NCBI RefSeq assembly: GCF_002014825.1 | Contig: NZ_MUYU01000015.1 | Coordinates: 65,520-129,519, forward strand | Source of the DNA: Moraxella pluranimalium | Lineage (GTDB): Bacteria > Pseudomonadota > Gammaproteobacteria > Pseudomonadales > Moraxellaceae | Direction of reading: 5' to 3' | Length of the DNA stretch: 64,000 bases | Shown: piece after piece, positions 1 through 8,970 of the stretch | Position numbering within the stretch: the first letter of the stretch is position 1 | Layout of the letters: each line of letters opens with the position of its first letter | The notes under the pieces: model-generated | Database searches by the model: none | What the model was told of the DNA's origin: nothing | The model's input: the letters and a program-made list of their open reading frames with translations, nothing else | Position numbers and translations under genes: made by a program

Positions 1-105
1 ACTGGTGATACCGCCAAAGTCATCATGCGTGGCAAAGAAGTCGATGTGCGTGTGCTTAAGCTACCTTTTGTAAGAAATGGTCAAAAACAATTTGATTGTG
101 ATTAA
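1..105 (+). CDS. gcvT: Aminomethyltransferase (glycine cleavage T protein), 3' end only
   Basis: Only the last 34 codons are in the window, read in frame from base 1 and ending in TAA at 103-105. The tail contains the run [10 protein letters not shown], the typical C-terminal signature of GcvT. GcvT transfers the aminomethyl carbon from lipoylated H protein to tetrahydrofolate and releases ammonia. gcvH and gcvP follow on the same strand, which supports the call strongly. The last residues after the signature (QKQFDCD) are not a pattern I recognise and lie right beside a foreign-looking downstream gene. Confidence 0.85.
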   Translation, partial: TGDTAKVIMRGKEVDVRVLKLPFVRNGQKQFDCD

Positions 106-107
106 TA

Positions 108-599
108 ATGAAGAGACTACTTAGTTTTATCGCAAATGAGTTTCCTATTTTTGCCATGCAGTCGCTCGTTTTTGCACTCGTTATGGCTTTTTCGAGTAAC
201 TTTTTTCGAGATACTAAAGCTTTTGAAGATTTTGCATCATCAAAACTTGACAGCTTGACAGTTACCGAATTTACATTTACCTGCTTAGCTGTACTAGTTA
301 TTGCAGGACTGTTAAGCTTATTTGAAAAGGTTACTAAGAATATGGGTGAAAATTCATCTGATATACTTGGTTCTGCCGTAGATAAGTTGCTACTTGAAAT
401 GCCTAAATTGCTATATCTAATTGGAAGTTCAATTGGCACACTTGGTATTGTATATGGAATAATTACACGTGAATGTCTAATTCTTAGAGCATATGCGTTT
501 ATTTGGGTCATGTTCTTTTTTTACGGTAGCATTTTTACTTTTTTTCTTACCCCCAAACCACACTCAAAGGAGAAAACCCATGAGCAATATCCCAGCTGA
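108..599 (+). CDS. Unknown inner-membrane protein between gcvT and gcvH
   Basis: This 163-residue protein has about four hydrophobic stretches (roughly residues 13-35, 58-76, 100-120 and 126-147), so it is probably an integral inner-membrane protein. I recognise no family. The ATG starts 2 bases after the gcvT stop and has no clear Shine-Dalgarno. Its 3' end overlaps the gcvH start by 20 bases and covers the gcvH ribosome-binding site. Base composition is clearly more AT-rich than in gcvH or gcvP. This suggests acquired DNA inserted into the glycine cleavage operon. Translation is likely coupled to gcvT; no functional link to glycine cleavage can be shown. Confidence 0.6.
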   Translation: MKRLLSFIANEFPIFAMQSLVFALVMAFSSNFFRDTKAFEDFASSKLDSLTVTEFTFTCLAVLVIAGLLSLFEKVTKNMGENSSDILGSAVDKLLLEMPKLLYLIGSSIGTLGIVYGIITRECLILRAYAFIWVMFFFYGSIFTFFLTPKPHSKEKTHEQYPS

Positions 600-960
600 T
601 CTAAAATATGTCGCCAGCCACGAATGGCTACGCCTAGAAGCAGACGGCACCATCACTGTCGGCATCACTGACCACGCCCAAGATGCACTTGGCGATGTGG
701 TATTCGTTGAGCTGCCAGAAGTTGGCACCACTGTTGAAGCTGACCAAGAAATCGCTGTCGTTGAGTCTGTCAAAGCTGCATCTGATGTCTATGCACCAAT
801 CAGCGGTGAAATCGTTGAGATCAACGAAGAATTGGTCGACAGCCCAGAACTTGCCAACGAAGACCCATACGGCAAAGCATGGTTCTTTAAAGTTAAGCCT
901 GCCAATCCTGCCGATTATGACAGTCTAATGAGTGCTGAAGAGTACGAAAACAGCCTGTAA
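580..960 (+). CDS. gcvH: Glycine cleavage system H protein
   Basis: This is the 126-residue lipoyl carrier of the glycine cleavage system, which shuttles the aminomethyl group from P to T protein and is reoxidised by L protein. The lipoylation lysine is K65 in the context [10 protein letters not shown]. The family start [10 protein letters not shown] is at 580 and is preceded by AAAGGAGA at 567-574; an in-frame extension to 493 would lie inside the upstream membrane-protein gene and is not credible. Length matches the family (about 125-130). A strong terminator follows at 964-1000, so gcvP probably needs readthrough or its own promoter. Confidence 0.97.
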   Translation: MSNIPADLKYVASHEWLRLEADGTITVGITDHAQDALGDVVFVELPEVGTTVEADQEIAVVESVKAASDVYAPISGEIVEINEELVDSPELANEDPYGKAWFFKVKPANPADYDSLMSAEEYENSL

Positions 961-963
961 TTA

Positions 964-1000
964 AAAATAGCGTAAGTTCAATTTGAGCTTACGCTATTTT
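964..1000 (+). terminator. Intrinsic terminator after gcvH
   Basis: A perfect 13-bp stem (964-976 with 988-1000) encloses an 11-base loop, and the right arm ends in TTTT. It separates gcvH from the unknown secreted gene at 1021. Confidence 0.8.
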
Positions 1001-1020
1001 GGTAGCTTTGGAGTTTATTT

Positions 1021-1473
1021 ATGAAAAAGAGAATTTTATCAAGTGCTTTCCTGTTTGTGTTTTTGACTGCCTTTATTAACCTTTCAATGACAGAAGTTCA
1101 AGCCAAAGGCAATAAGGGTAATAAGGGTAATAAATCAGCAAAAGAAAAAACAGCCCAAGAATGCAAATTATATACAGATAAAATAAATAATCAAGTGCCA
1201 ACTGTTCGGAATAGATATTACGATTTGCTACTTGATAGATATAATTTGCATGCAAAACATAATAGTGTCAAAAATGCACATCCAACCTACGGCTCCTATC
1301 AAGGACATATTCAAATGTACGAAAAGCAAAGAAGTATATTAAGTACATATATTACCGATGCTAAGTTGGCACAATGTGGAAAGTATGTATCGAAAGATGC
1401 AACAACGTGGTCTACAAAAGCAGCTCCAACAAAGCCAAACAAAGCAGAAGCCAATGCAGCAGGTTTTAGATAA
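1021..1473 (+). CDS. Unknown small secreted basic protein
   Basis: The product is 150 residues, starting MKKRIL with a hydrophobic core and a plausible signal-peptidase I site after VQA (about residue 28). The mature protein begins with a lysine-rich run of repeated GNK triplets (about residues 30-38). It then has an alpha-helical-looking basic body with two cysteines (C48 and C119) that could form a disulfide in the periplasm. I recognise no family. TTTGGAG precedes the ATG. It lies between gcvH and gcvP, is AT-rich, and looks like part of the same accessory insertion as its neighbours. No function is proposed. Confidence 0.6.
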   Translation: MKKRILSSAFLFVFLTAFINLSMTEVQAKGNKGNKGNKSAKEKTAQECKLYTDKINNQVPTVRNRYYDLLLDRYNLHAKHNSVKNAHPTYGSYQGHIQMYEKQRSILSTYITDAKLAQCGKYVSKDATTWSTKAAPTKPNKAEANAAGFR

Positions 1474-1501
1474 ATAGATTTTGGACAAACGAAGGTAAAA
1501 A

Positions 1502-1972
1502 ATGCAAACAGAAATTTTAGATTACGATGATTTCATTAAAATTTATTATCGCAATGCTGACGATGTAACTTGTCGCATTTTGGTTTTAGACAAAGACAAC
1601 AACATCATTCAAGATGAGTTATCCGAATACAATTCAGACGGAAAGCACATTGCTGATGTTGTATTTGCACCAGACCATCTTACCATTATTGGTATGCGTC
1701 AATACACAGAAAATGGTTTTGAAGATTATCGCAAAGTCAATGATAAATTAATTTTAACCCAATCTCAAAAAACAGAATGGATTGAAGTTGATAAAAAAGC
1801 CAAAACATCATTTTATGACACAAATGGCGATTTGGTTTATTATGATATTTTTGAAAAAGATGATGATTGTGGCATGGTCATTATGGGTTCTTTTGACAAA
1901 AATGACATACAATTTTTTTGGGATAATTCACCCAATGAAGTGAAATTATTACAAAGCTATTCTGATTACTAA
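1502..1972 (+). CDS. Unknown acidic cytoplasmic protein with Y-x-x-[DN]-G repeats
   Basis: This is a 156-residue, strongly acidic protein without signal peptide or membrane segment. Three spaced motifs share the pattern Y-x-x-[DN]-G (YNSDGK, YTENGF, YDTNGD). The pattern recalls MORN or YD-type beta-hairpin repeats, though the similarity is weak and visual only. Such small acidic orphans are often immunity proteins, but no toxin gene is adjacent, so that remains a guess. The gene is very AT-rich compared with gcvP, which starts 17 bases after its stop. It is probably co-transcribed with gcvP. Confidence 0.6.
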   Translation: MQTEILDYDDFIKIYYRNADDVTCRILVLDKDNNIIQDELSEYNSDGKHIADVVFAPDHLTIIGMRQYTENGFEDYRKVNDKLILTQSQKTEWIEVDKKAKTSFYDTNGDLVYYDIFEKDDDCGMVIMGSFDKNDIQFFWDNSPNEVKLLQSYSDY

Positions 1973-1989
1973 CCCTAAAAGGATAAATT

Positions 1990-4845
1990 ATGTCATTTAA
2001 CACCTTTTCCGATTTATTTTATGAAAATGCTTTTGTCCATCGTCATCTAGGCAAGGACGCAAGCGAACAACAAGCCCTGCTAAAAGCTGTTGGCTTTGAT
2101 GATATGGACAGCTTTATTGATGCTGTCGTCCCAAAAGCAGTTCGCTTGGGCAAAGAGCTTGATTTGCCAGTGGCGATGAGCGAGCACAATGCCCTAGCCA
2201 AGCTACGCAAAATGGCGGATAAAATCACCGTCTCAAAAAGCTACATCGGTCAAGGCTATGCACCAACTCGCCTGCCTGCGGTCATTCAGCGTAATGTGCT
2301 AGAAAATCCAGGCTGGTACACCGCTTACACGCCATACCAAGCCGAAATCGCTCAAGGTCGTCTTGAAGCATTGCTAAACTTCCAACAAGTCTGTATCGAT
2401 TTGACTGGTATGGATTTGGCAGGTGCATCACTACTAGACGAAGCAACCGCCGCCGCTGAAGCGATGGCGATGGCAAATCGTGTCAGCAAGTCAAAATCAA
2501 CGCAGTTCTTCGTTGATGAACGCACTTATCCACAAACCCTAGATGTTATCCGCACTCGTGCCAAATACTTTGGTTGGGATGTGGTTGTGGGCGACTTTGA
2601 CGCCGCCAAAAATGGTGATTTCTTTGGTGCATATTTCCAATATGTCGGTAAAGAAGGTGATGTGGTTGATTTGACCGACATCATTTCAGCAGTCAAAGAA
2701 AAAGGCGCGTATGCCATCGTGGCAGCCGATATCCTAAGCCTAGTACTGCTTAAATCACCTGCCGAGATGGGCGCTGATATTGCACTAGGTAGCACACAGC
2801 GCTTTGGTATCCCGATGGGCTTTGGTGGTCCACACGCTGCCTATTTTGCGTTCAAAGACAAAGACAAACGCTCAGCCCCTGGTCGTATCATCGGTGTATC
2901 GGTGGACGCTCAAGGCAACACCGCCCTACGCATGGCGCTACAAACTCGTGAACAGCACATCCGCCGTGAAAAAGCCAACTCAAACATCTGTACTTCGCAA
3001 GTACTGCTTGCCAACCTAGCAGGTATGTACGCTGTGTATCACGGTCCTGACGGTCTAAAACGCATCGCCACTCGCATTCATGCATTGGCTGTGGCGTTCA
3101 GCGACGCTGTCAAAGCCAAATTTGCTGTTGTACACGATACATTCTTTGACACCGTGCTAGTAGATGTGGCGGACAAAGCAGCTGCCGATAGCATCATGCA
3201 AGCTGCCAAAGAAGCTGGTTACAGCCTATGGCGTGATGGCGACACTCGCATTTCGGTAGCGTTTAACGAATTGACCGACGAAGAAGAATTTAACGCCCTT
3301 TGTGGTTTCTTTGGTGTAACAGGCACGCTAAGCGAAGTCAAATCAGTGCTTGGCGCACAAGTACGCACCGATGACATCTTGACCCATCCAGTATTCAACA
3401 GCCACCACACCGAGCATCAAATGCTGCGTTATCTAAAATCGCTAGAAGACAAAGATTTGGCGATGAACCGCTCGATGATTTCGCTTGGCTCATGCACCAT
3501 GAAGCTAAACGCCACGAGCGAAATGTTGCCAATTACTTGGAATGAGTTTGCCAATGTGCATCCATTTGCTCCCCGTGATGAAGTGGTCGGCTACATTGAG
3601 ATGATTGACAGCCTACAAGATCAACTCAAAGCCATCACGGGCTTTGATGAAATCAGTATGCAGCCAAACTCAGGTGCATCTGGTGAATATGCTGGCCTAC
3701 TTGCTATTCGCCGCTATCACGAAAGCCTAGGTCAAACCGACCGCAATGTCTGCCTAATCCCACGCTCAGCACACGGTACCAACCCTGCTACCGCTCAGAT
3801 GATGGGTATGAAAGTTGTCGTCGTAGCGACCGACGAGCAAGGCAACGTGGATCTTGATGACCTAAAAGCCAAGTGTGAAGAACATTCAGCCAACCTAGGT
3901 GCTTTGATGATTACTTATCCATCAACGCATGGTGTGTTTGAAGAAGGTATCCGTGATATTTGTGATCTAATCCACGCTCATGGCGGTCAAGTCTATATGG
4001 ACGGCGCTAACATGAACGCCCAAGTTGCCATCATGCAGCCTGCTGATGTCGGTGCGGACGTGCTACACATGAACCTGCACAAGACCTTCTGCATCCCACA
4101 CGGCGGCGGTGGCCCTGGCATGGGTCCGATTGGTCTGAAAAAACACTTAGCGCCATTCATCGCAAGCCACAGCGTCGCCCCTGTGCATAATGCAGTAGAA
4201 GGTCAATCTGCTGTCTCAGCAGCACCGTATGGCTCTGCAAGCATCCTACCAATCTCATGGATGTACATCACCATGATGGGTCGTGATGGTCTATTGGCAG
4301 CGACCAAGCAAGCGCTATTGAACGCCAACTATGTGGCAAGCCAACTATCGGCTGACTATCCAGTGCTATACACAGGTAAAAACGGCCGTGTGGCACACGA
4401 ATGTATCATCGACATTCGCCCACTCAAAGCAGAAACTGGCATCACTGAGACTGACATCGCTAAGCGTCTGATGGACTATGGTTTCCATGCACCGACCATG
4501 TCATTCCCTGTGGCAGGCACCTTGATGATTGAGCCGACTGAATCTGAGAGCAAAGATGAGCTTGACCGCTTTATCTCATCACTTAAGCAAATCAAACAAG
4601 AAGCGCTAAAAGTACAAGCAGGTACTGATGGCTGGACAGCGGACAACAACCCATTGGTCAATGCTCCGCACACCCAAGCTGTCGTGACTGGCGAATGGGA
4701 TCGTCCATACAGCCGTACTGAAGCAGCCTTCCCGCTAGACTACATCAAAGCCCACAAATTCTGGCCATCGGTCGGTCGTGTGGACGATGTCTATGGTGAC
4801 AAGAATTTGATCTGCTCTTGCCCAAGTATCGATAATTATGAGTAA
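1990..4845 (+). CDS. gcvP: Glycine dehydrogenase (decarboxylating), P protein
   Basis: This 951-residue PLP enzyme decarboxylates glycine and loads the aminomethyl group onto lipoyl-GcvH. It is the fused single-chain form (N- and C-terminal halves in one polypeptide), of normal length. The PLP lysine is K698, in the motif [16 protein letters not shown]. The start [10 protein letters not shown] has AAAAGGA just upstream. Its GC content and codon use are typical of the housekeeping genes here and contrast with the three AT-rich genes upstream. With GcvT, GcvH and lipoamide dehydrogenase (not in the window) it yields CO2, ammonia, NADH and methylene-tetrahydrofolate. Confidence 0.98.
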   Translation: MSFNTFSDLFYENAFVHRHLGKDASEQQALLKAVGFDDMDSFIDAVVPKAVRLGKELDLPVAMSEHNALAKLRKMADKITVSKSYIGQGYAPTRLPAVIQRNVLENPGWYTAYTPYQAEIAQGRLEALLNFQQVCIDLTGMDLAGASLLDEATAAAEAMAMANRVSKSKSTQFFVDERTYPQTLDVIRTRAKYFGWDVVVGDFDAAKNGDFFGAYFQYVGKEGDVVDLTDIISAVKEKGAYAIVAADILSLVLLKSPAEMGADIALGSTQRFGIPMGFGGPHAAYFAFKDKDKRSAPGRIIGVSVDAQGNTALRMALQTREQHIRREKANSNICTSQVLLANLAGMYAVYHGPDGLKRIATRIHALAVAFSDAVKAKFAVVHDTFFDTVLVDVADKAAADSIMQAAKEAGYSLWRDGDTRISVAFNELTDEEEFNALCGFFGVTGTLSEVKSVLGAQVRTDDILTHPVFNSHHTEHQMLRYLKSLEDKDLAMNRSMISLGSCTMKLNATSEMLPITWNEFANVHPFAPRDEVVGYIEMIDSLQDQLKAITGFDEISMQPNSGASGEYAGLLAIRRYHESLGQTDRNVCLIPRSAHGTNPATAQMMGMKVVVVATDEQGNVDLDDLKAKCEEHSANLGALMITYPSTHGVFEEGIRDICDLIHAHGGQVYMDGANMNAQVAIMQPADVGADVLHMNLHKTFCIPHGGGGPGMGPIGLKKHLAPFIASHSVAPVHNAVEGQSAVSAAPYGSASILPISWMYITMMGRDGLLAATKQALLNANYVASQLSADYPVLYTGKNGRVAHECIIDIRPLKAETGITETDIAKRLMDYGFHAPTMSFPVAGTLMIEPTESESKDELDRFISSLKQIKQEALKVQAGTDGWTADNNPLVNAPHTQAVVTGEWDRPYSRTEAAFPLDYIKAHKFWPSVGRVDDVYGDKNLICSCPSIDNYE

Positions 4846-4868
4846 CTCATGATTTGATACTGTGATAT

Positions 4869-4899
4869 AAATTGCCTGCCATGATGGTGGGCAATTTTT
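4869..4899 (+). terminator. Intrinsic terminator after gcvP
   Basis: A 12-bp stem with two G-T wobbles (4869-4880 with 4886-4897) has its U-tract at 4895-4899. It lies 24 bases after the gcvP stop. Confidence 0.7.
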
Positions 4900-4912
4900 C
4901 CGCTTGCAATAA

Positions 4913-4942
4913 AAAAAGCAAACTACCTACTGTTTGCTTTTT
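4913..4942 (-). terminator. Terminator for the minus-strand secreted-protein gene (bidirectional)
   Basis: An 11-bp perfect stem (AAAAAGCAAAC with its complement) encloses an 8-base loop and is flanked by A and T runs, so it can act on both strands. It sits between the convergent gcvP and the gene ending at 4957. Confidence 0.75.
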
Positions 4943-4956
4943 AACTTTATATTCGC

Positions 4957-5358
4957 TTAGTAGCGATTGCCGATATAGGTAAATTCAAGCACATCGGTGG
5001 TATAGCGACCTGTTGGACGACAGCCTGCTGCATAGCTTTCACGAGTACCACGCAAGACAACCTTACGCTCAGTCACGACCGTACCAGTTACACGATATTC
5101 AAGCGGATAAGCACAATATTTGGAAAACACACGAGCTGTCCCGTAGTACTTATTGCCCTGACGCACGCCATTGAATAATACTGTGCCACTACCTACACCT
5201 GCGCCTGCCATGCGATTGGTGGGTACTTCGTAGCTGAACACTCGGTTATTACCATACGCTTGCAGGCGCATGATTGAGCCATTATGATTCCAAAATGTAT
5301 CCGCCAAAGCAGGCAATGATGCACTCATTAACGCACAGCAAACCAAAAGTTTTTTCAT
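4957..5358 (-). CDS. Secreted protein of unknown function
   Basis: The product is 133 residues from the ATG at 5358 (MKKLLV), which GGAG precedes; a TTG four codons upstream is less likely. It has a signal peptide with probable cleavage after ALA (about residue 19). The mature part starts with a W-x-H-N-G-S-x-M-R-L pattern and contains paired cysteines. It resembles a widespread uncharacterised family of small periplasmic proteins that start with WxHNGS, probably beta-rich. No enzyme motif is seen. It is a single gene with its own terminator, lying tail to tail with gcvP. Confidence 0.7.
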   Translation of the reverse strand: MKKLLVCCALMSASLPALADTFWNHNGSIMRLQAYGNNRVFSYEVPTNRMAGAGVGSGTVLFNGVRQGNKYYGTARVFSKYCAYPLEYRVTGTVVTERKVVLRGTRESYAAGCRPTGRYTTDVLEFTYIGNRY

Positions 5359-5456
5359 GACAATCTCCAATTTTTTAAATAATCAATTTTATCATTTTTA
5401 GCATAATTTTCAAAATATAAATGATTCCGCTGCGCAATCCGACATATCAAGACAAC

Positions 5457-5487
5457 AAACCCCCGATACGAGTGCATCGGGGGGTTT
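5457..5487 (-). terminator. Terminator after fxsA
   Basis: A GC-rich stem (AAACCCCCGAT with ATCGGGGG and T residues) ends in TTT on the minus strand, 20 bases beyond the fxsA stop. Confidence 0.75.
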
Positions 5488-5507
5488 GGTTATTTGGTGA
5501 ATTTGAG

Positions 5508-6125
5508 TTATTCATCATTCGCTGATGTGATGCGTTTGACATCTTTATTGACAGGTTTGGCATCACCATCGACCGTCGTACCGCCAAATGGACTTTTGCC
5601 AAATGGACTACCGCCAAACGGATTGCCTTGACCGAATGGATTTTGACCATTCATATTGCCAAATGGACTTTGACCGCCCATCGCCCCAAAGCCCTTGCCA
5701 CCCATTTGATTTGCCATCATCTGCATGAGTTTGTCTTGGTTTTTCATGGCGTAATTTTTGGCTTTGGTCGTTAGCATTTTTTGGACAAATGGCAACAGCA
5801 ATAGCACCGCCACCACATCGCTAATCAGACCCGGTAACAAGAACAGCACGCCTGCGATACCAGATGCGACAGCCTTGGCGACCAGACCTTCTGATGGCTG
5901 ATTGGCAGGATTAGGGATGACACCACTTTGCATGGCTTTGACCTGCTGAGCCATTGGATTTAGTGTGCCGGCAGCCTTGCGGATGAAATTTAGACCAATA
6001 AACACCGCCGCCACGAACCAAAAGAACACATACCAGCCACTCATACCCGGTAATTGGGCAACCAAATACCACACCAGCATCTCAATAATGAACCAAACTA
6101 AGGCAATACCAACCAAAGCACCCAT
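5508..6125 (-). CDS. fxsA: FxsA family inner-membrane protein
   Basis: The protein has 205 residues with four hydrophobic segments in the first 125 residues, including the FxsA-like stretch LLFLLPGLISDV. Overproduced FxsA in E. coli relieves F-plasmid exclusion of phage T7; its normal role is unclear. The start is set at 6125 (MGALVG) because AAGGA lies 7 bases upstream; the frame stays open to 6158 without a better signal. The C-terminal cytoplasmic tail is unusual, glycine-rich with five copies of a PFG motif at about residues 150-185. It is encoded by near-repeats of DNA that could slip. Confidence 0.85.
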   Translation of the reverse strand: MGALVGIALVWFIIEMLVWYLVAQLPGMSGWYVFFWFVAAVFIGLNFIRKAAGTLNPMAQQVKAMQSGVIPNPANQPSEGLVAKAVASGIAGVLFLLPGLISDVVAVLLLLPFVQKMLTTKAKNYAMKNQDKLMQMMANQMGGKGFGAMGGQSPFGNMNGQNPFGQGNPFGGSPFGKSPFGGTTVDGDAKPVNKDVKRITSANDE

Positions 6126-6176
6126 GAATACATCCTTCAAAAACAAATTAAAAAGCAAAAATCGCTAAAAATACGC

Positions 6177-6182
6177 TATACT
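6177..6182 (+). promoter_or_regulatory. Candidate -10 element of ruvC promoter
   Basis: TATACT lies 65 bases upstream of the ruvC ATG in the short divergent gap between fxsA and ruvC. No convincing -35 hexamer is visible, so this rests on the -10 match and location. Confidence 0.4.
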
Positions 6183-6246
6183 ATCAAACTATTTGGGCGA
6201 TTGGCAAATTTTCAAGCCCATCAGCACTTTTGATGACAAATTTACT

Positions 6247-6837
6247 ATGACTCTAATCATCGGCATCGACCCCGGTTCACGCATGACAGGCTATGGCATC
6301 GTCAGCACCGAAGGCGACAAAATCACCTTTTTGGACGCAGGCACTATCCGCACCAATAGCACCGAGATGAGTGAGCGTATCGCCCAAATTTTCTCAGGCA
6401 TCACCCGCATCGTCACCCATTACCAAAAATACAGCGACAAGCCCATGCACGCCGCCGTCGAGCAGGTGTTTATGGCGTCAAACCCCGACTCAGCGCTCAA
6501 GCTCGGTCAGGCTCGTGGCGCAGCGATTGCCGCTTTGACCGCACTTGATTTATCCGTCTCTGAATACACCGCCCGCCAAATCAAACAAGCCGTCTGTGGC
6601 TATGGCGCAGCGGACAAAGACCAAGTCAGTGCGATGGTTTGTCGGATTCTATCACTTGAAGTTATTCCACAGCAGGACGCCGCCGATGGCTTGGCGTGTG
6701 CTATCTGTCATGCACATTCAAGCCACTCAATGCACAAGCTACTAGGCAATACCGCCCTACTTGGACGCAGCAGCACCAAGAAAAAAGGACGCTGGCGACT
6801 GGCTGATGATGATTTATTACGCCTAAAAAATCGCTGA
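6247..6837 (+). CDS. ruvC: Holliday junction resolvase RuvC
   Basis: This is the crossover junction endonuclease that cuts Holliday junctions bound by RuvAB. The start MTLIIGIDPGS at 6247 places the first catalytic aspartate at D8. The second acidic site is the glutamate in AAVEQVF, and the final acidic cluster lies in QQDAADGLA, so the active site looks intact. At 196 residues it is about 20 longer than E. coli RuvC because of a basic C-terminal tail (about residues 165-196). An upstream open frame to 6193 lacks a family match. ruvA and ruvB are not adjacent. Confidence 0.95.
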   Translation: MTLIIGIDPGSRMTGYGIVSTEGDKITFLDAGTIRTNSTEMSERIAQIFSGITRIVTHYQKYSDKPMHAAVEQVFMASNPDSALKLGQARGAAIAALTALDLSVSEYTARQIKQAVCGYGAADKDQVSAMVCRILSLEVIPQQDAADGLACAICHAHSSHSMHKLLGNTALLGRSSTKKKGRWRLADDDLLRLKNR

Positions 6838-6918
6838 AACTGCTAAAAAATATTAAAAAACTAAATATAAGCGGCGTATCACGAACACTTAGCTACTTTT
6901 GCATAATCATATCAATAA

Positions 6919-6948
6919 AAAAATCCACTTTAAGCAAAGTGGATTTTT
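6919..6948. terminator. Bidirectional terminator between ruvC and the META lipoprotein gene
   Basis: A 13-bp perfect stem (AAAAATCCACTTT with its complement) with a 4-base loop lies between two convergent genes. A and T runs on the flanks allow termination on both strands. Confidence 0.85.
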
Positions 6949-6989
6949 GTCTTTTAACTGGCTGAAATAACCCAAATGACTTAAACAGC

Positions 6990-7841
6990 TTATTTGACAA
7001 TCTCGCTCATCACTGTCATATCATAGACATAGTATGGATTTGGTTCGCCATTTGGGTTGTTGTAGGCGTGTAGTCGGATGATTTGGCGTAACTCAGGATT
7101 GTGCTCAAAGCCTTCGATATTACCATAAAAAGTACGCCATGCGCCCGAACCTACCTTGATACCACGATCATCATAGTTGATGTTGCGTACTCGTAGGCAG
7201 AGCTGATCCTTGCCTGATTTATCCACGCAGTCAGTCTTGGTCGGATCAACTTCCCAAAATAGCGTCACAGGCTCGCCAAAACGGGCTTTGTGGGTTAGCT
7301 TACCCTGCCAAGTCAGCACTTCAGCACCTTTTGACTGTGTCAATGTCGCCGTATCATCAGCGTGCACTTCGATAGCCAGCTGACTATCAGTCATCCAGCT
7401 GCCAAGCTTAGCTTCAGCTTGAGCCAAATCTTGGCACGCCATCTGTGTGCTTGCTAGACCGCCAATTGCAAGCTTTGCACCATCAAGCTTATACGCACCA
7501 AAGACACGGTTACAACCAACGCTATAATTAATGCGATTATTGCCAAAGCTCAGCTTGCCTGCGCCTGATGCAATGACTGATGCCAAGCTTTCGGTGGTTG
7601 CGCCTTGTTTTTCGGCATTGACCAAAGTAAATTCATAACGTGATAATTGCTCTACCGTTGGCGCAGACCCTTGAGCGGATTTGGTTACAGGCTGTGATGT
7701 TGGTGTCATCTTGATGTCTCGCACTGCGTCATTGACCGCATCACCCACTTGATAGCATCCACTAAACGCAATACTTGCAAAAATTGAAGTTGCGATTAAC
7801 AAGACAGCAGACATTGGGTATTTTAGCATAGGCAGTTTCAT
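6990..7841 (-). CDS. META and DUF4377 domain lipoprotein
   Basis: This 283-residue lipoprotein starts at the ATG at 7841 (MKLPML); a TTG at 7856 is possible but less likely. The signal peptide ends in the lipobox FSGC with the acylated Cys at residue 29. Residues about 70-180 look like a META domain (HslJ-like), including SVGCNRVFGAY and the MAC segment. The last about 85 residues match the DUF4377 pattern WRTFYGNIEGFEHNPELR. HslJ is a heat-inducible outer-membrane lipoprotein linked to novobiocin resistance, but the role here is unknown. It probably sits in the outer membrane facing the periplasm. Confidence 0.85.
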   Translation of the reverse strand: MKLPMLKYPMSAVLLIATSIFASIAFSGCYQVGDAVNDAVRDIKMTPTSQPVTKSAQGSAPTVEQLSRYEFTLVNAEKQGATTESLASVIASGAGKLSFGNNRINYSVGCNRVFGAYKLDGAKLAIGGLASTQMACQDLAQAEAKLGSWMTDSQLAIEVHADDTATLTQSKGAEVLTWQGKLTHKARFGEPVTLFWEVDPTKTDCVDKSGKDQLCLRVRNINYDDRGIKVGSGAWRTFYGNIEGFEHNPELRQIIRLHAYNNPNGEPNPYYVYDMTVMSEIVK

Positions 7842-8150
7842 AGTATCACTAAACAATCAACGGTAATTATCAACAGGGTTATCAATAGGTATTATCAAAA
7901 TCATCAAACAGGTATAAACCTTATCTTTTGGTGCGTTTATGGTAGCATTTTTGGCTTGGCAATACCCAAACATTTTGTAGTGATTGGTTGGTAGTATGAT
8001 GATGTTTTGTAATTTTATGTGAATTATGCTAAGTTAAGTAAATAGATATGCACTTTTTGCAAAAGGTTATCACAACAATTGCTATCAGCCATAGTCTTTG
8101 GACGTCAAATTTGCTACAATGCAACCATACTTTTTTGACACATCGTACTC
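7842..8150. other. Divergent intergenic region with TTATCAA repeats
   Basis: This 309-bp gap drives two divergent genes. Near the lipoprotein gene, TTATCAA occurs three times in about 35 bases (around 7866-7898). These resemble degenerate DnaA boxes, but none matches TTATCCACA exactly. A TACAAT -10-like hexamer at 8115-8120 lies 31 bases before the TerD-like start, with no clear -35. No reading frame or structured RNA is evident. Confidence 0.4.
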
Positions 8151-8834
8151 ATGGACCATTCACACACCGCCGACACCCCATTGCAGACACAATTTAACGC
8201 ACAGACACTGACCGAGCTGATGCTCGTTGGGACAAGCTTGCTTGCCACTGTACGCTATCACGAAACATCTCTGCCAAAGCGTGGCATGGATGCGCTACTT
8301 GGTAAGCTACCCCTGATTGGTAGTGCGCCGATTGCTATGGATTTGGATTTGAGCTGTTTGTTGTTTGATAAGCAGTTTGGGCTTGTGGATATAGTTTGGT
8401 ACGGCAAGTTACGCACCGATGACGAAGCCATCAGACATGGCGGTGATGCACTATCAGGCGCAAAGAGCTTTGAAGACAGTCTAATCAATCAAGAAGAAAT
8501 CCGCATCCGCCCTGATGAGATAGATGAGCGTATCGCACACATGGTTTTTGTGCTGACCAGTCATCACAATCAGCCAATTCGCCTAGCCAAAAAAGGCGTA
8601 GCAAGCCTGATGGATAATGAACAAAACATCGCCCACAGTGTCCTGCTTGACACCCTACCAAAAAGCTGTCAAGCCGTGCTGACGTGGCATCTAGCCAAAG
8701 ATGGTGCGGATTGGCGGATTGATGCACCACTACTACCACTCACCATCAATCGCCAATCTGATAAGCAACCACAAGCACTGATTCAGCAAGTCACAAGCTT
8801 ATTATCTAGTCAAACACGCTGGTCGCATGACTGA
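8151..8834 (+). CDS. TerD-like stress protein
   Basis: The protein has 227 residues and no signal or membrane segment. The central part shows the TerD-family pattern DLDLSCLLFD, then VWYGKL, then HGGDALSG, followed by a run equivalent to the E-x-I-x-[IV] strand (about residues 62-125). TerD-fold proteins bind calcium and are tied to tellurite, phage or general stress resistance. The usual ter cluster (terA, terB, terC, terZ) is absent, so this is a lone member of unknown role. It is bounded by its own promoter region and a strong terminator. Confidence 0.7.
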   Translation: MDHSHTADTPLQTQFNAQTLTELMLVGTSLLATVRYHETSLPKRGMDALLGKLPLIGSAPIAMDLDLSCLLFDKQFGLVDIVWYGKLRTDDEAIRHGGDALSGAKSFEDSLINQEEIRIRPDEIDERIAHMVFVLTSHHNQPIRLAKKGVASLMDNEQNIAHSVLLDTLPKSCQAVLTWHLAKDGADWRIDAPLLPLTINRQSDKQPQALIQQVTSLLSSQTRWSHD

Positions 8835-8893
8835 TGTGAATACGTCGTTTGCTTTGCTTACCATTCTTATACTATTGATAATTAAATCTTTAT

Positions 8894-8930
8894 AAAAAAC
8901 AGTCATTTGGGTTGGTAATGACTGTTTTTT
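8894..8930. terminator. Bidirectional terminator between the TerD-like and Na/Pi genes
   Basis: A 14-bp perfect stem (8894-8907 with 8917-8930) runs from A6 to T6 around a 9-base loop. It serves two convergent genes. Confidence 0.88.
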
Positions 8931-8970
8931 GTGGGTTTATAGGTTTGTGATTTTTAAGCTTGTTAATCGC

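Noticed and set aside
493..579. N-terminal extension of GcvH
   Set aside because: The added residues are a frame-shifted read of the upstream membrane-protein gene; the ATG at 580 has a strong ribosome-binding site and the family N-terminus.
7860..7900. TTATCAA repeats as a DnaA-box cluster or origin
   Set aside because: No copy matches TTATCCACA, and there is no dnaA, dnaN or gyrB nearby.
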